Of a stretch of DNA of 64,000 nucleotides, positions 1 through 10,644 are shown one piece after another. Within the stretch, counting starts at the first letter, position 1. Every line of letters starts with the position of its first letter. The position numbers were made by a program, and so were the translations under genes. The stretch lies in the NCBI RefSeq assembly GCF_020360975.1, contig NW_025408688.1, positions 682,001 through 746,000 on the forward strand. Reading direction: 5' to 3'. The notes below the pieces were generated by a model. It was not told where the DNA came from. It saw only the letters and a list, made by a program, of their open reading frames with translations, and searched no databases. Source of the DNA: Hirsutella rhossiliensis (lineage: Eukaryota; Ascomycota; Sordariomycetes; Hypocreales; Ophiocordycipitaceae).

Positions 1-146
1 ATGGACTGGAAAACAGTAGGCGCAATGCAAGATGATCCGTGGGGCTTGGGGTGTTATGCATCAATGTCTTGAATTGTCAATAGCTGAAAACGTCTAGGCC
101 CTATAGGAAATATCCTCCGGGCGAAATAAATCATCATCATCATTAT
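1..146 (+). repeat. LINE/SINE 3' tail fragment
   Basis: The stretch carries the 3' terminal block seen on the other LINE/SINE copies in this window: a CCCTATAGG-like palindrome, then CCTCCGGGCGAAATAA. It ends in a microsatellite tail of ATC units. It most resembles the 3' half of the SINE at 12327-12737, sharing the words GTGGGGCTTGGGGTGT and CGTCTAGGCCCTATAGG. The 5' part is cut by the window edge, so LINE or SINE origin cannot be decided. Confidence 0.7.
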
Positions 147-869
147 GATTCAATGCGTTCTGGAGTTGCAGCCCGACAGGTGCCGAGGACCGGTGGGGGA
201 GTTCGGGGGGTGGAACCGGGTCCACCACATAAGTAAATTAAGCAGGGGGCCACGGAAATAAAAGGAGGACTGGCCGGTTCCCCCGGGGAATGTCGCAGAG
301 ATGATGGATGCCTAGCTGTCAAGGGCATATAAGGCTACACGATTTGTTTGTCAACACATGAGAGATCCTCCTGCAATTCACTTACACATAAGTCGGACGT
401 TTCATTTAGTGATAATTATGCGAGGCGATAGGTTGCTCCTTGCAGAGACTTGACTAAAAAGTCATGTCCTCTTAGCCTAAACATGCGCGGGGTGCATCGC
501 GACAGCAAGGAAGAAAATTAGACGATTTATCGATCACTGGAGGAGTCATGAGTGTGCCGCCGATTGGGCGGGGATAGAGACAAACGTCGCAGCTAAGTGG
601 GTTCTGCGATCCTTTGTAGGCTCAACCGATGGCGGGACGGTTTTATACACCTTAATAATCACGGGGTTAATGCACAAACCATTTGATTTAGTACCCCAAG
701 GACGATAGATGGGGCCTCAACTCCGGCGCGTAAGCTTATCGGGCATTAACGACAAGGTTCCAGGATGTCAAAAGGAAATGAGAGATGCCATGCATATGAC
801 GGTTATAGAGAGTCTATTGGCCTTAACCACTGCCTAAGTCAAGGGGACGAAGGTCCCAGTTACATACAC
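147..869. other. intergenic, no gene recognised
   Basis: Only one short open frame (61 codons) is present, and no family motif, tRNA or TIR is visible. The sequence lies between a retroposon tail and a dispersed repeat, so it may be old mobile DNA beyond recognition. Confidence 0.5.
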
Positions 870-874
870 AAGAA

Positions 875-950
875 CGGGTTCGGACAGACATTATTGCAGG
901 GATTATCGCGCTAAGCATGGGTTAAAAGCCATCGCGTCTCGACTACAGCC
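875..950 (-). repeat. dispersed ~120-bp repeat, copy 1 (partial, inverted)
   Basis: This is the reverse complement of part of the repeat at 7349-7471, sharing the near-identical core GCTAAGCATGGGTTAAAAGC and GGTTCGGACAGACAT. A third copy is at 45019-45142. It has no coding potential. Copies 1 and 2 bracket the copia element in opposite orientation, but they lie outside its LTRs and TSDs and are not part of it. Confidence 0.75.
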
Positions 951-1011
951 CAAATAGGATAATTGAAGGTAGGTCACCGTGTATCGATACACAGACGAGT
1001 CACAAAGAAGC

Positions 1012-1213
1012 TGTGGGAATGTAGCATATAGCTATAGTAGGATTGTAAGGGAGGTGCGCACACACGCACACGTGACCCTTAGCGTCACGTGTATGGACCT
1101 CGGGGATCCGTGTATAAAGGGCACGTAGTGTGCCCCTCATTCCCTTTCCTCCCTTCCTAGCAAGACATCTTGAATACAACCCATTGCGTTACTGCAGTAC
1201 AGACCTCCCGACA
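1012..1213 (+). repeat. 5' LTR of copia element
   Basis: The LTR begins TGTGGGAATG and ends CCTCCCGACA. Relative to the 3' LTR it has one extra G, one extra AC and one fewer C. It contains the promoter features listed separately. Confidence 0.95.
1069..1118 (+). promoter_or_regulatory. copia LTR core promoter: paired CACGTG sites and TATA box
   Basis: CACGTG occurs at 1069-1074 and again at 1086-1091, as arms of an inverted repeat (CACGTGAC...GTCACGTG). TATAAA follows at 1113-1118. CACGTG is the classical bHLH E-box. That bHLH factors drive this LTR is inference. The same arrangement is present in the 3' LTR. Confidence 0.55.
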
Positions 1214-1503
1214 CTGATCAGTGATCGATTTGGTCGATCACAGATTGGCAAGGAAGAAGAGATAGAACGCAACCTTCGAAAGCCCAACTACCATATTCCT
1301 AGCGATATTGCCCTGGTTGGACCTAGAGGAGGTTTCTATGCTAAGATCAAGGACTCTACGATTACCCGGACCCGGCAACCAACTAGCTCCCGGTAGGCCA
1401 TTGATAGATCCTTCCAACTTCACTTAACGGTTACATTAAGTGTAAGTGCGTCCACAACGCCGATTCGACAACTACGTGACAGCCCTCACGATTCGACAAC
1501 TAC

Positions 1504-3170
1504 GTGACAACCCTCACGATGACAAGCACGACCCCAACCCCGAACCCCGCCTCTACGAGGAACGACGCCTTCCTCGACCAAGTAAGGGAATTGGTCCAAA
1601 ATCTCACGATCCCAAAGACCCAATATCAGGATATCGATCCGACCCGATGGGAGGATGAGATCACGCCCCAAGAGGAAGATAGAATAGCTGTTATGACATA
1701 TACCGCACGATTTATGTCAGAATGCGAGGAGAACGTACACCTTCATGGCACTAATATCCTTGAATTCTTCCAGGATCACTTCCAACAGTGGACCGAGGCA
1801 ACGTGGAGAAAGATGCCAAAGGAATTTCGAAGGAGCTACGTTACCTTTTAAAGAGACGTGGTATCTATACAGGAGAAAAGGGTGACCACATCATCCCACA
1901 GCTCGTCTTCCTACAGACGATCGATAACCCACCAGCCTGGCCCGACAACGAATTCATGGTAACCCAATTCGATAAAGGAACGGAGGCCTATACAAGAAAA
2001 GAGAGACGACTAACGCAGAACCCTCCCACCTCCAACACGGCGGAGCCATCCATGCCGTTAGCCCCTATTCCGACGCTCCCTGCTCCTCCCGCTACGACAA
2101 TTGCGGAACCGCCCACAACGACTGCTACGCTTCCCAACGAACAATACATCCTACAAGCTATCAGTTCCAGCAACAGAGCATCGTTCTAGCAGAACCCTCT
2201 TCTCCCACATCCCTCGAAGCGTACACAACGCTTCCCCCGGCCGACATCCCGAACGGCATCGTCGATGCCAACACACAACAGAAATTCACCAAGATCTGGG
2301 ACAAAGAGAAGAACTATACGGGGGAACCCTATGACCTTCTCGATGATAAGCTACGCATCTTTATGAGTATCTGTTATAACATTCAGGTCAAGCCGGACCA
2401 ATTCCACGCTCTTTCCCTCGAATCCTTACTGGCCGAGCCCAAACGTACTACATTGACCACATTAACTGGACCTCAACGTTCCGCAAGGCATACGATAGCA
2501 TCAAGCAACATTTCGATACGGAAGTTAACCACGTTCACTACTATACTGAATGGACGACTATTTCCTTTAACAAGCTCCGTGCCGATAATGCTACGAAATC
2601 CCTACACGAGGTTCTTCAGCTACTCCTTGATAAGCTACAGTTATGCCAACGAGCTCTTGGCAACGCGTATGCAGGAAACGTTCCACTGCGTACAACGCTT
2701 ATTAATGCATGCCGCGGTGTTCCTGAACTTGAATACGCTTTATTCAAGCCCGCCGAAGGAATCGAGCCCTTTTGCAGATCTTCGCTCTTCCGTTGAGACC
2801 CATCTTGCACGCGGAATAGCGCCTCGTTATCTTCAAGGAGGCCCTCAATACCATCAAGACCTCGAGGAACCATCTGATCATATGGATCCCAATGACCACT
2901 ACTATCTCGATCGAAGATACAACAACAATCGCGGAAGATTTGGTCAGAAGGGGTATAGAAGGTATAGAGGCAACGCTCAACGAGGCAGCTACAACGCTCC
3001 ACGGGAAGCTTCAATAGTCAACGCTTTAACCGGCCACAAGGCCGTTACGGCCACAACCACCCGTGGAATAAGAAGTGCTTCGTCTGCAATAAGGAAGGAT
3101 GTTGGTCTACAAAGCACACTGCCGAGGAACGTCAAAGATCCGAGACCAATACGTCGCCCACTGTCACTTC
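1504..3170 (+). pseudogene. copia gag region, frameshifted
   Basis: The reading frame begins near 1504 and is broken at about 1790-1850 and again near 2190, 2400 and 2800. Pieces in successive frames read as a capsid-like helical protein, including a segment around 2500-2700 typical of fungal copia gag (an ...LLLDKLQLCQRAL... helix). It ends near 3075-3120 with a knuckle of the form C-x2-C-x3-GCWS-x2-H (FVCNKEGCWSTKH), characteristic of ascomycete copia gag. The product would be the virus-like particle shell protein. No intact frame remains. Confidence 0.8.
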
Positions 3171-3421
3171 ATAGGGATTACCCTCCCAGGACATTAAAGC
3201 CTACGTTCTTGACTTTGAAGGTCACGAGATGGATGCCCACGATGATGCTGACGACCCCTGGGACGAGGACGACAATGAAGATAATGACAACAACCCAGAA
3301 CAGTGGCACACAAGCCAAATGCTCTGCCAGCAAGCCTTCAACCATCTGATCACAGGGAAGACGTGTATAGCACCTCTCAAAACAACGCTACACCTGCTTC
3401 CCAATTCATGATAGAGGAGCG

Positions 3422-3683
3422 CTACTCAAGACTCGATTCCAGGGCATCATAATTGACACAGGCGCCGCGAAGGTTTCCACAGCTGGCTACGACCAATGCA
3501 TCGCTCTACAACGAGAAGACCCTGCTATAACGCTCGATAAGACTACAGCAGGCCAAGCTTCTATCAAATTCGGCAACGGCGAAGCCATTCTATCCCTCGG
3601 CTCTATCGCCCTTAAAACACCTCTCGGAAGGATCACATTCCATATCCTCAAGACCCTACTCCTTCCTCCTCTCTCTCGCTGAT
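3422..3683 (+). pseudogene. copia aspartic protease region
   Basis: The catalytic motif I-D-T-G-A lies at 3452-3466, within a stretch reading about 75 residues to a stop at 3680. The adjoining integrase frame starts one frame over, at about 3684. This protease would process the Gag-Pol polyprotein. The single-base offset at the protease/integrase junction disables it in this copy. Confidence 0.75.
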
Positions 3684-4516
3684 ATGGATCGCCTAGGCAT
3701 CTATTTCAACAACCTTACAGACACCATTGTCGGACGAACAACCCTCCCGGTTATCCGCAAATGGGGACATCCTTGGTTCCTCCTACCTAAGACCAACGAG
3801 GCCGCTATCGCATTCCTCACGGAGAGCGAGATCCGCACTCTTCATCGTCGATTCGGGCACCCAGCGGTCCCAAGACTTCACAACCTCCTACGGCAAGCTG
3901 GCCACAACGATGTGACGATAGATATCCTAGAGAACATCTCGAGATTCTGTCATCACTGTCAAATGCACTCTCAAGCTCCAAGACGCTTCAAATTCACCCT
4001 AAAGGATGACCAGGAATTCAACTACGAAATCGTCGCTGATGTGCTCTACCTTGGAACCCCTCAACGCCCCGTCTTGCACGTGGTAGATACAGCAACAGCG
4101 TTCCAAGCAGCCAGGTTCCTCCTATCGATGTCAGCAAAGGATACGTGGGAAGCCCTCCGAGCCCTCTGGATAGACACATATCTCGGACCCCCTGATACTA
4201 TCAAGCACGACGCAGGGACCAATTTTGCCTCCTAGAGTTCCGTAACGAGGCAAAGCTTATGGGGATAACCTGCAAGCAAGTCCCTGTGGAAGCACATTGG
4301 TCCGTTGGAAAGGTTGAAAGATATCATGCCCCTCTCCGCCGTGCGTTTGAGATCCTCCACGCAGAAATCGGGACCTTCACATCCCCCGAATCGATCCTTC
4401 AAATGGCTATCAAAGCCATCAACGACACAGGGCCAAATGGCATTGTCCCTACGCTCCTAGTCTTTGGCGCCTACCCTCGAATGGCGTTAGATTCGCCCCT
4501 TCTGCTACGACCCTGA
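3684..4516 (+). pseudogene. copia integrase, frameshifted
   Basis: The GAG-pre-integrase HHCC zinc site is visible (LHRRFGHP...FCHHC, 3835-3960). The integrase core follows with its first Asp in VADVLYL and second Asp near KHDAGTNF (4200-4225). A stop near 4233 and a frame change precede the catalytic Glu block VEAHWSVGKVERYH at 4286-4325. All DD-E elements are present but split over two frames. Confidence 0.85.
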
Positions 4517-4542
4517 AAAGGGCTGCCGCAGCCCAGAAGGCG

Positions 4543-5754
4543 ATGAAAATGCTTCGTCAGCTCTCAGCAGAGCGGCAAGTGCAGGGCGCCTTACACACAA
4601 AGAACGGACCATCATCAACAGGCGTTATACTATCGCTCCCACTGCAAAGCGAGGTCCGAGTGTGGAGAGAAAAGCTCGGCTGGCAAGGCCCTTTTAAGAT
4701 TAGTGCAATTGATGGCTCCAATGTCACAATTGATACTATCAACGGACCCCAGACCTTCCGTTCCACCCTTGTGCAGCCTTATTTCCGCGACGAGACGACG
4801 ATCCCTGCCCCCGCTGCTGCTGCTGCGGATGATTCTGACATTCCTGTTTCTGATCCTGCGAGCGATTCTGTTCCTGTTTCTGCCCCTGCCCCTGCCCCTG
4901 TTCCTGCTCCTAATCCCCGGCGCCGCGCAAGCGAGGCCGCCTGGTTCGAAGAACAAGCCAAAGACGACGTTCCTAGTCAAGAAGGAAGAAGATGCCTACC
5001 AACTAGCCATCAAGCTACGGGACGAAGGCATTATCACAACGCCAGGCACCCCCTTTGAGGAATCCGATAGCACGGAGATCGATGATCTATTGGTACGAGG
5101 AGTGTTTAGCTTCGAACGCTACAATGAAGCAAAGCACGGGAACCATCATATCTTCCGCTCCGCATGGTCCGCGAGGTTAAAGGCAAAGAAACCAAACCAT
5201 ACGAGAAGTCAAGGCTCGTGGTCCAAGGGCACAACGACCAAGAGAAACCACCCTTGACGCAATCCCCGACAATTCAACGCGTCAGTCAACGGCTTATTTC
5301 TGCTATCTCCCCAGACCTCCTTTCTCACGGCATGACCCTCTCTTCGTGACATCACACAAGCGTATCCCCAGGCGCAGACCGAACTATTCCGCACCATTCT
5401 CACGCATCTTCCCGCCGAATTAGAAGGAAGATACCGGAAGGAACAATCATTCGCGTTATTAAGCCCCTATACGGAATTGCGGAGGCCGGAGTCCATTGGT
5501 TTCGAACCTATCACGGGCATCATGTCGATAACCTCGACATGTCCACATCAACCTACGACCTATGCTTCCTAATTACGAATAAGGGACCTGATAACTTTGG
5601 GATTGTGGGAATGCAGACTGACGATACCCTTATGCTTGGCACACAACGTTTTTCCGCGCTAGAGGAAGCGGAACTCGTAAAGGCACAATTTCGGGCAAAG
5701 CCGAAGACAACGATGACCCCGGTACTAGCATTGACTCCAACGGTGCAAAGATAA
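4543..5754 (+). pseudogene. copia reverse transcriptase region, frameshifted
   Basis: The segment opens with a Pro/Ala/Val-rich linker (4790-4920). RVT_2-type motifs follow in shifting frames: SRLVVQGHND (5210-5240), LTQSPTIQRVS (5255-5290), IRVIKPLYGIAEAG (5450-5490), and MQTDDTL (5610-5632) as the Y-x-D-D active-site box, with Q-T in place of the usual Y-V. At least four frameshifts occur, so no functional polymerase is made from this copy. Confidence 0.85.
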
Positions 5755-5860
5755 CCCTCCAAGACACCACTTTCCACAACGCTCTACTGCTTCAACAAAG
5801 GGTCAAGCAGCCAAGATCGAACCCATCGACATCAAGGCATACGATCGAGCCCAACAGTAC

Positions 5861-6665
5861 GTGGAACAGCGTGCCCGTGGCGCGTATGTGGCTTCAATCT
5901 GTCAACCAGAGGCCTCATTCGACATCTCTATTGCTGCCCAGGTCCAAACCCCTACGGAAGAGGATTGCACGACCCTCAACAAGCGGCTTCAATGGCAGAA
6001 AGACCACCAGCAGCGAGGCCTAACGTATATCCCTATTGACCTCGCCAATGCCAAGCTTATCATCTTTACCGACGGTTCCTTTGCGAACAATAAGGACCTA
6101 TCGTCACAGCTAGGCTTCGTCATTGCCCTAGTCAATGAGACCGAGACCGCACGTACCAAAGACCAATTCGGGATCAAGGGCAATGTCCTCCATTGGAGCT
6201 CAACGAAGTGTAAGAGGGTCACCCGAAGCGTGCTAGCATCAGAGATCTACGGCATGGTCAACGGATTCGATATTGGGATATCACTAGCAACGACGATACG
6301 GAAGATCACAGACCGCCTCAATCTTCCCCTATCCCTAATCGTTTGCACCGACTCTTTTCCTCTACGAGTGCCTCGTTAAGCTAGGCACAACGAAGGAGAA
6401 GCGATTGATGATAGATATCATGGCCCTACGTCAATCCTACGAAAGGCGTGAGATCACAGAAATCCGCTGGATTAACGGCGCAGACAACCCAGCAGATGCT
6501 ATGACAAGGCATCGCCTAACCGCGCCCTCGAACGCCTCGTCGATACGAATAGCCTTACGATTAGGATAGAAGGATCAGTCGAACGCCCTCCCCAGCTGCC
6601 GCTCGAACCGTCACTCTTTCGCACCCTTGCGGTTGCTGCTACGCTCCCGCACCTGCTGCTGCTGC
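5861..6665 (+). pseudogene. copia RNase H region
   Basis: The region begins GAYVASICQPEASFDIS and contains FTDGSFA (first catalytic Asp) and VLASEIYGM (catalytic Glu), as in the Ty1/copia RNase H. The frame shifts at about 6355; the continuation reads CTDS...ITEIRWINGADNPADAMT, with the expected late Asp. It ends shortly before the 3' LTR. Confidence 0.85.
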
Positions 6666-6693
6666 GATTGCAGCGATAAAGAAGATTTGCCAG

Positions 6694-6893
6694 TGTGGGA
6701 ATGTAGCATATAGCTATAGTAGGATTGTAAGGAGGTGCGCACACGCACACGTGACCCTTAGCGTCACGTGTATGGACCTCGGGGATCCGTGTATAAAGGG
6801 CACGTAGTGTGCCCCCTCATTCCCTTTCCTCCCTTCCTAGCAAGACATCTTGAATACAACCCATTGCGTTACTGCAGTACAGACCTCCCGACA
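6694..6893 (+). repeat. 3' LTR of copia element
   Basis: Near-identical to 1012-1213. It begins TGTGGGAATG, ends CCTCCCGACA and is followed directly by the TSD GAAGC. Confidence 0.95.
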
Positions 6894-6898
6894 GAAGC

Positions 6899-7348
6899 TC
6901 TATTATAGCTATGATCATGACTTGTCTTCTCTCTCTTCTGTAGAGGGTGAAAGAGAAAGAGGAGATAGAGAGCATACAAAGCAAGCATCTCGGGCTAGGG
7001 CCAACATTCTTCCGTGCAGGAGGTGAGCAATTGACTATTCCAACAATAATCGTCAATTACCCCTTGCCAGGTGCGCGTCGCAATAAAAATCGCGTCCTTC
7101 AATTGATCAAGCTCAATGGAGATCCAGCATCACGTCCGACACGAAAGCAAACCCGATGGAGGTCCAGTACCGCGACAGCCTCCCTGAAGACGTCCGCTCC
7201 GCCTTCGAGAAAGCCGTAGAAGCCTTGCCACAAGAGCATCTACGCGCCTCTGTTACCGGGGACGAAGTGAACAGCCCCGAAGAAGCCCTTTGCTGGTTCC
7301 AAGACCATGCATACCCCCCAGGATTGTATACTAGTGGATTTCCCTTCA
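6899..7348 (+). other. unassigned stretch with one short open frame
   Basis: An 89-codon open frame at 7156-7425 reads MEVQYRDSLPEDVR... with an even amino-acid mix (LPQEHLRASVTGDEVNSPEE), more protein-like than random sequence. Its 3' end runs into the dispersed repeat at 7349. It has no recognised domain and no clear start context. It may be the 5' piece of a gene cut by a repeat insertion. I assign no function. Confidence 0.3.
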
Positions 7349-7471
7349 GACTGAAAAATGGCACTTATGCCCGTTCAGGCTGTAGTCGAGGCGCGATGGC
7401 TTTTAACCCATGCTTAGCGCGTTAATCCCTGCAATATGTCTGTCCGAACCTGTCTGTCCGGAGCTATCCCG
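7349..7471 (+). repeat. dispersed ~120-bp repeat, copy 2
   Basis: Matches 45019-45142 in the same orientation (roughly 85% by eye) and 875-950 in reverse. It begins ACTGAAAAATGGCACTTATG and ends near CTGTCTGTCCGGAGC. Confidence 0.75.
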
Positions 7472-7506
7472 GGTCGGGCGGGATGGGTCGGGACACTCCT
7501 CGACTG

Positions 7507-7885
7507 GCCTCCATGGCGTAGTAGTGACACGTCTAGAGCCTCTGCGTCGCAGAGGAGTCGGTTCGAAGCCGGCTGGAGGCACCCGCTGATGAAACAGGGC
7601 ACATGAGAGGACACAATCGGCGTACCAACCACCATCAATGACTAACACAACCACGCTTCAACTTCGACACATCGCGCTTCAGTTGCTGGGAATAGGATGC
7701 TGAACACTTGGAGAAATTGACCTTCAAGCAGGTCTGTCATGGAGCGAAACAGTGGTATGGTTGGCGCAGCGTAAGATGATCTGTGGGGCTTGGGGGAGTC
7801 AAGGAACAAACGTGTTGAACTGTACTCTAGACAGTGTAAAGGCCTTATAGGGACCTCCCTCCGGGCGAAATAAATTCTACCTACC
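7507..7885 (+). mobile_element. tRNA-headed SINE, copy A
   Basis: The element has three parts. Positions 7507-7580 form a 74-nt tRNA-like head with a 7-bp acceptor stem (GCCTCCA/TGGAGGC) and a perfect B box, GGTTCGAAGCC. A short unique body follows. From about 7675 the sequence shares words with LINE 3' UTRs (CTGAACACTTGGAGAAATTG, TTCAAGCAGG), ending in CCTCCCTCCGGGCGAAATAA and a CTAC repeat. The A box (TGGCGTAGTAG) differs at one base from copy C. I found no clear TSD for this copy. Confidence 0.85.
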
Positions 7886-7926
7886 GACATTCTGTCTCAA
7901 CATCAATCTGGAACATCTCAACAACC

Positions 7927-9997
7927 ATGGCGGCTATTGACGAAGCGCTTGCTTTCCTGAAGTCCTCAGAATCGGTCAATTACGCTGAAACAGCTCGCCA
8001 ATTTGGCTGCGATGAGACCACGTTGCGCCGCCGCCATCAAGGCAAACAGCGCTCAAGACGCGATGCGGACTCCCCTCTATAAATCTCGACTGTCAAACCA
8101 GCAGGAACTAGATCTTGTTGCTTATATTCATAAGCTTTCGTCACGTGGCATCCCGCCTACGCTGTCTATGATCAAGAACTTCGCTCAGGATATGGCGAAA
8201 ATGGAGGTCGGAAAGAACTGGCCGTATAGCTTCGTCAACCGTCATCGTAACGAGCTTGGTTGTACCTGGTTCGATGGATTTGATGTGGCGCGAAAGAGAG
8301 CCGACAGTGCTTCAAGGTATAAAGATTATTTTGAGCTGGTAAGTTGATGCACAGCATCTCATTTCCGTTGCTGACGGTAGAAGATACGCTCAAAAATTGA
8401 GGAATACGACATCGCCTCTTGCAACACGTATAGCATGGACGAAAAAGGCTTTCTCTTGGGTGTCATCAACCGAACTAAGAGAGTGTTCTCTCTCAATCAG
8501 AAAAAGCAAGGCAAATTGCTCGGTGCATCGCAAGACGGCAATCGATCCTGGATCACGTTCGTAGCTTGCATCTGCCAGGACATGACATCGCTGCCTCCTT
8601 TTCTCATCTACCAAGGCAAGCCAGGACAAGTTCAGGATGCTTGGCTTACGGAATTTGACCCAGAGCATCAATCAGCCTTCTTTACGACCTCAGATACAGG
8701 CTGGACCAACCACGAGCTTGGAAAAGAGTGGCTTGTCGGCGTTTTTGATCGGTTTACTAAGGCAAAGGCGCGAAACGGCCGCGATTATCGCCTTCTCATT
8801 ACCGATGGCCACTCGAGCCATATTAATATGGACTTTCTGGAGTGGTGTGACCAGCATCGGATCATCGTTGCGGTGTTTCCCCCCCATTCTACTCATCGGC
8901 TCCAGCCCCTGGACGTATCTCTATTCGGTCCCTTGTCGACGGCATATACAAATCAGCTTATCCGGTGGATGGAAAAAACACAAGGACTTGTTGGGCTGTC
9001 CAAACGCGAATTCTGGACCTTGTTTTGGAACGCATTGGAGGCGTCCTTCTCCCCGGAGAACATTGCAAGCGGGTGGATGCGGACCGGCCTCCTGCCTTTG
9101 GACTCCGAAGTCGTCTTGTCACAGATTGTGAAGAAGGAATACGACGATTCCGATGTAGGCAGCGATTCGGAAGACTCCCTAGCATTGCAGCAACCTACCG
9201 CTCGAGAATTACGACGGCTTGTCGACAAAGTGGTCGATAAATCCACCGCCAATGCTGAAGTCAGTGCTCAGAAGCTGAAGAGCACTCTTGAAAGCCTTCA
9301 ATCCGAGGTTGAGCTGCTTAGATATGAGAACAAGGGACTCCGTGAGACTATAATTCATGAGAAACAGCGCAGGCAGGGTGGTACAGCTCTGAAAGATTAT
9401 CTCTTTGACCGTACGGATCCTAACTGTGCTCAGGTCTTCAGCCCGCAAAAAGTGGCTCAAGCTCGAGTGAAGAAAGCGGCGATGGAGGTCCAGAAGAAAG
9501 AGGAAGCAATCCAGAGGAATTCCAGAGGGTTCAGCGACAGAAAAGGCGGAGGAGCAAAAGAGCAGGCGTTGGAAAGAAAGAAGCAGCGAGAGGAGAAAAG
9601 GCGGAAATTGCAGGAAGAAGCGAAGAAGCAAGAGAAAGCGGCCAGTCGACAACTTCGAGACGATCTCAAAGGTCTAAGCCGGGAAAGTGCGCAACAGAAG
9701 CCGCGGCCCCAGCGGGTGCCTTCTAAAGCTCGAGAGAAGAGTCCAGGGACTCTAGACGAAATAGTCGTCGCTCTTCCACCAACCCCAGAGCTTCCGGTAA
9801 CATCGCAGCCGCCAGATCAGCCAAAGGACGGGTTAGTAAAGAAGGTAAGGATTCCGCCAGACCAGACAGCTCGTGCCCAACGACCTTCTCTAGCTGTTGA
9901 GAGTGATCGGGAGATGGTAGTGGCATATCGGAGCTCGGGACGCCCGCAGCGGAATAGCAAGCGACCACAGTGGCTTAAGGACTGTGAAACAGGATGA
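7927..9997 (+). pseudogene. Fot1/pogo-type transposase 1 (pogo1)
   Basis: The N-terminal helix-turn-helix part starts at 7927 (MAAIDEALAFLKSS...) and passes through a one-base frameshift between about 8060 and 8095. An intron lies at 8339-8380 (GTAAGT...GACGGTAG, 42 nt), after which SMDEKGF begins the DDE_1 domain. Catalytic Asp residues are seen in MDEKGF, ITDGHSSH and RLQPLDV. A Lys/Glu-rich coiled coil (about 9230-9660) and a Pro-rich tail end at 9997. The frame from 8435 (520 codons) is intact. Without the frameshift this would be a near-complete transposase. The TIRs were not resolved. Confidence 0.85.
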
Positions 9998-10014
9998 TGT
10001 ATATATTACAATTG

Positions 10015-10102
10015 CATTTTTTCGTCGCATTTTAAATTTGGGAAAATCGAGCCCCGTTGCTGTGGAGTTATTGTGGATTGATGTCGAGCTCGTGGCGGCG
10101 TA
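10015..10102 (+). repeat. pogo1 3' flank, duplicated at 11815-11895
   Basis: The stretch contains CCCCGTTGCTGTGGAGTTAT and TGTGGATTGATGTC, repeated almost exactly at 11865-11892. It probably marks the 3' end of the pogo1 element. In both places a LINE/SINE tail follows at once, in minus orientation. Confidence 0.6.
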
Positions 10103-10640
10103 GGTAGGATTTATTTCGCCCGGAGGGAGGTCCCTATAAGGCCTTTACACAGTCTAGAGTACAGTTCAGCACGTTTGTTCCTTGACTCCCCAAGCCCAAC
10201 AGATTGTCGTCTTATCGTTTGCTGGTCAGCCTCGTTATCATTGGTCCCATGACAGGCCTGCTTGAAGGCCTAATTCTCCAAGTGTTCAGCATCCTATTCA
10301 CAGCAGCTGAAGCGCGGTCTGCCAGTTCCGAAGCTGAGATGTGTTAGTAACTTAGTGCAGTTGCTTGTTAGAGCTCAGTTGTCTTCTGATGGTTGCGGCT
10401 TTCTGTCGAGCCGTTCCGTCTCAATCGCGAATTTGATCGCCGCATGAACCGCCTGCATGTCTGGCTTCCACTTATCGCCATCCGATGCAGCTTTTCCTCC
10501 CAAGAAGAAAGACAAATTCCCAATCTTGGCTCTTGCGCATTCGAATAGGACACCCCGTTGCGCAATCCACTTTGTGCATCGAAAGAGAAAGTGATCAACT
10601 GTTTCTGCTGCCTGGCCGCAATCACACAAATCCGAGTCTG
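10103..10640 (-). mobile_element. 5'-truncated LINE with ORF2 C-terminus
   Basis: On the minus strand, about 85 codons up to 10375 carry the zinc-like motif CDCGQAAETVDHFLFRC, the C-terminal signature of Tad-like LINE ORF2 proteins. The same motif occurs in the LINE at 20225-25687. A 3' UTR follows, with the shared block GCTGAACACTTGGAG and the terminal CCTCCCTCCGGGCGAAATAA plus a CCTAC tail at 10103. The RT and endonuclease parts are missing, as expected from 5' truncation during target-primed reverse transcription. Confidence 0.8.
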
Positions 10641-10644
10641 TGGC

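Larger units (their letters stand above)
1012..6893 (+). mobile_element. Ty1/copia LTR retrotransposon, complete but decayed
   Basis: Two LTRs of 202 and 200 bp (TG...CA ends) flank about 5.5 kb of internal sequence. The flanks carry a perfect 5-bp TSD, GAAGC, at 1007-1011 and 6894-6898. The internal order is gag, CCHC knuckle, protease, integrase, reverse transcriptase, RNase H, which is the copia order (in gypsy elements the integrase comes last). Every coding segment is broken by frameshifts, so the copy is non-autonomous. The LTRs differ mainly by three small indels, which suggests fairly recent insertion despite the coding damage. Confidence 0.95.

Noticed and set aside
1012..6893. Ty3/gypsy retrotransposon
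   Set aside because: The integrase precedes the reverse transcriptase and the RT and RNase H motifs are of copia type.
7507..7580. Functional nuclear tRNA gene
   Set aside because: The acceptor and T arms fold, but the anticodon-position hairpin is displaced, U33 is missing, and the unit continues into a retroposon body. It occurs three times with the same body, so it is a SINE head.
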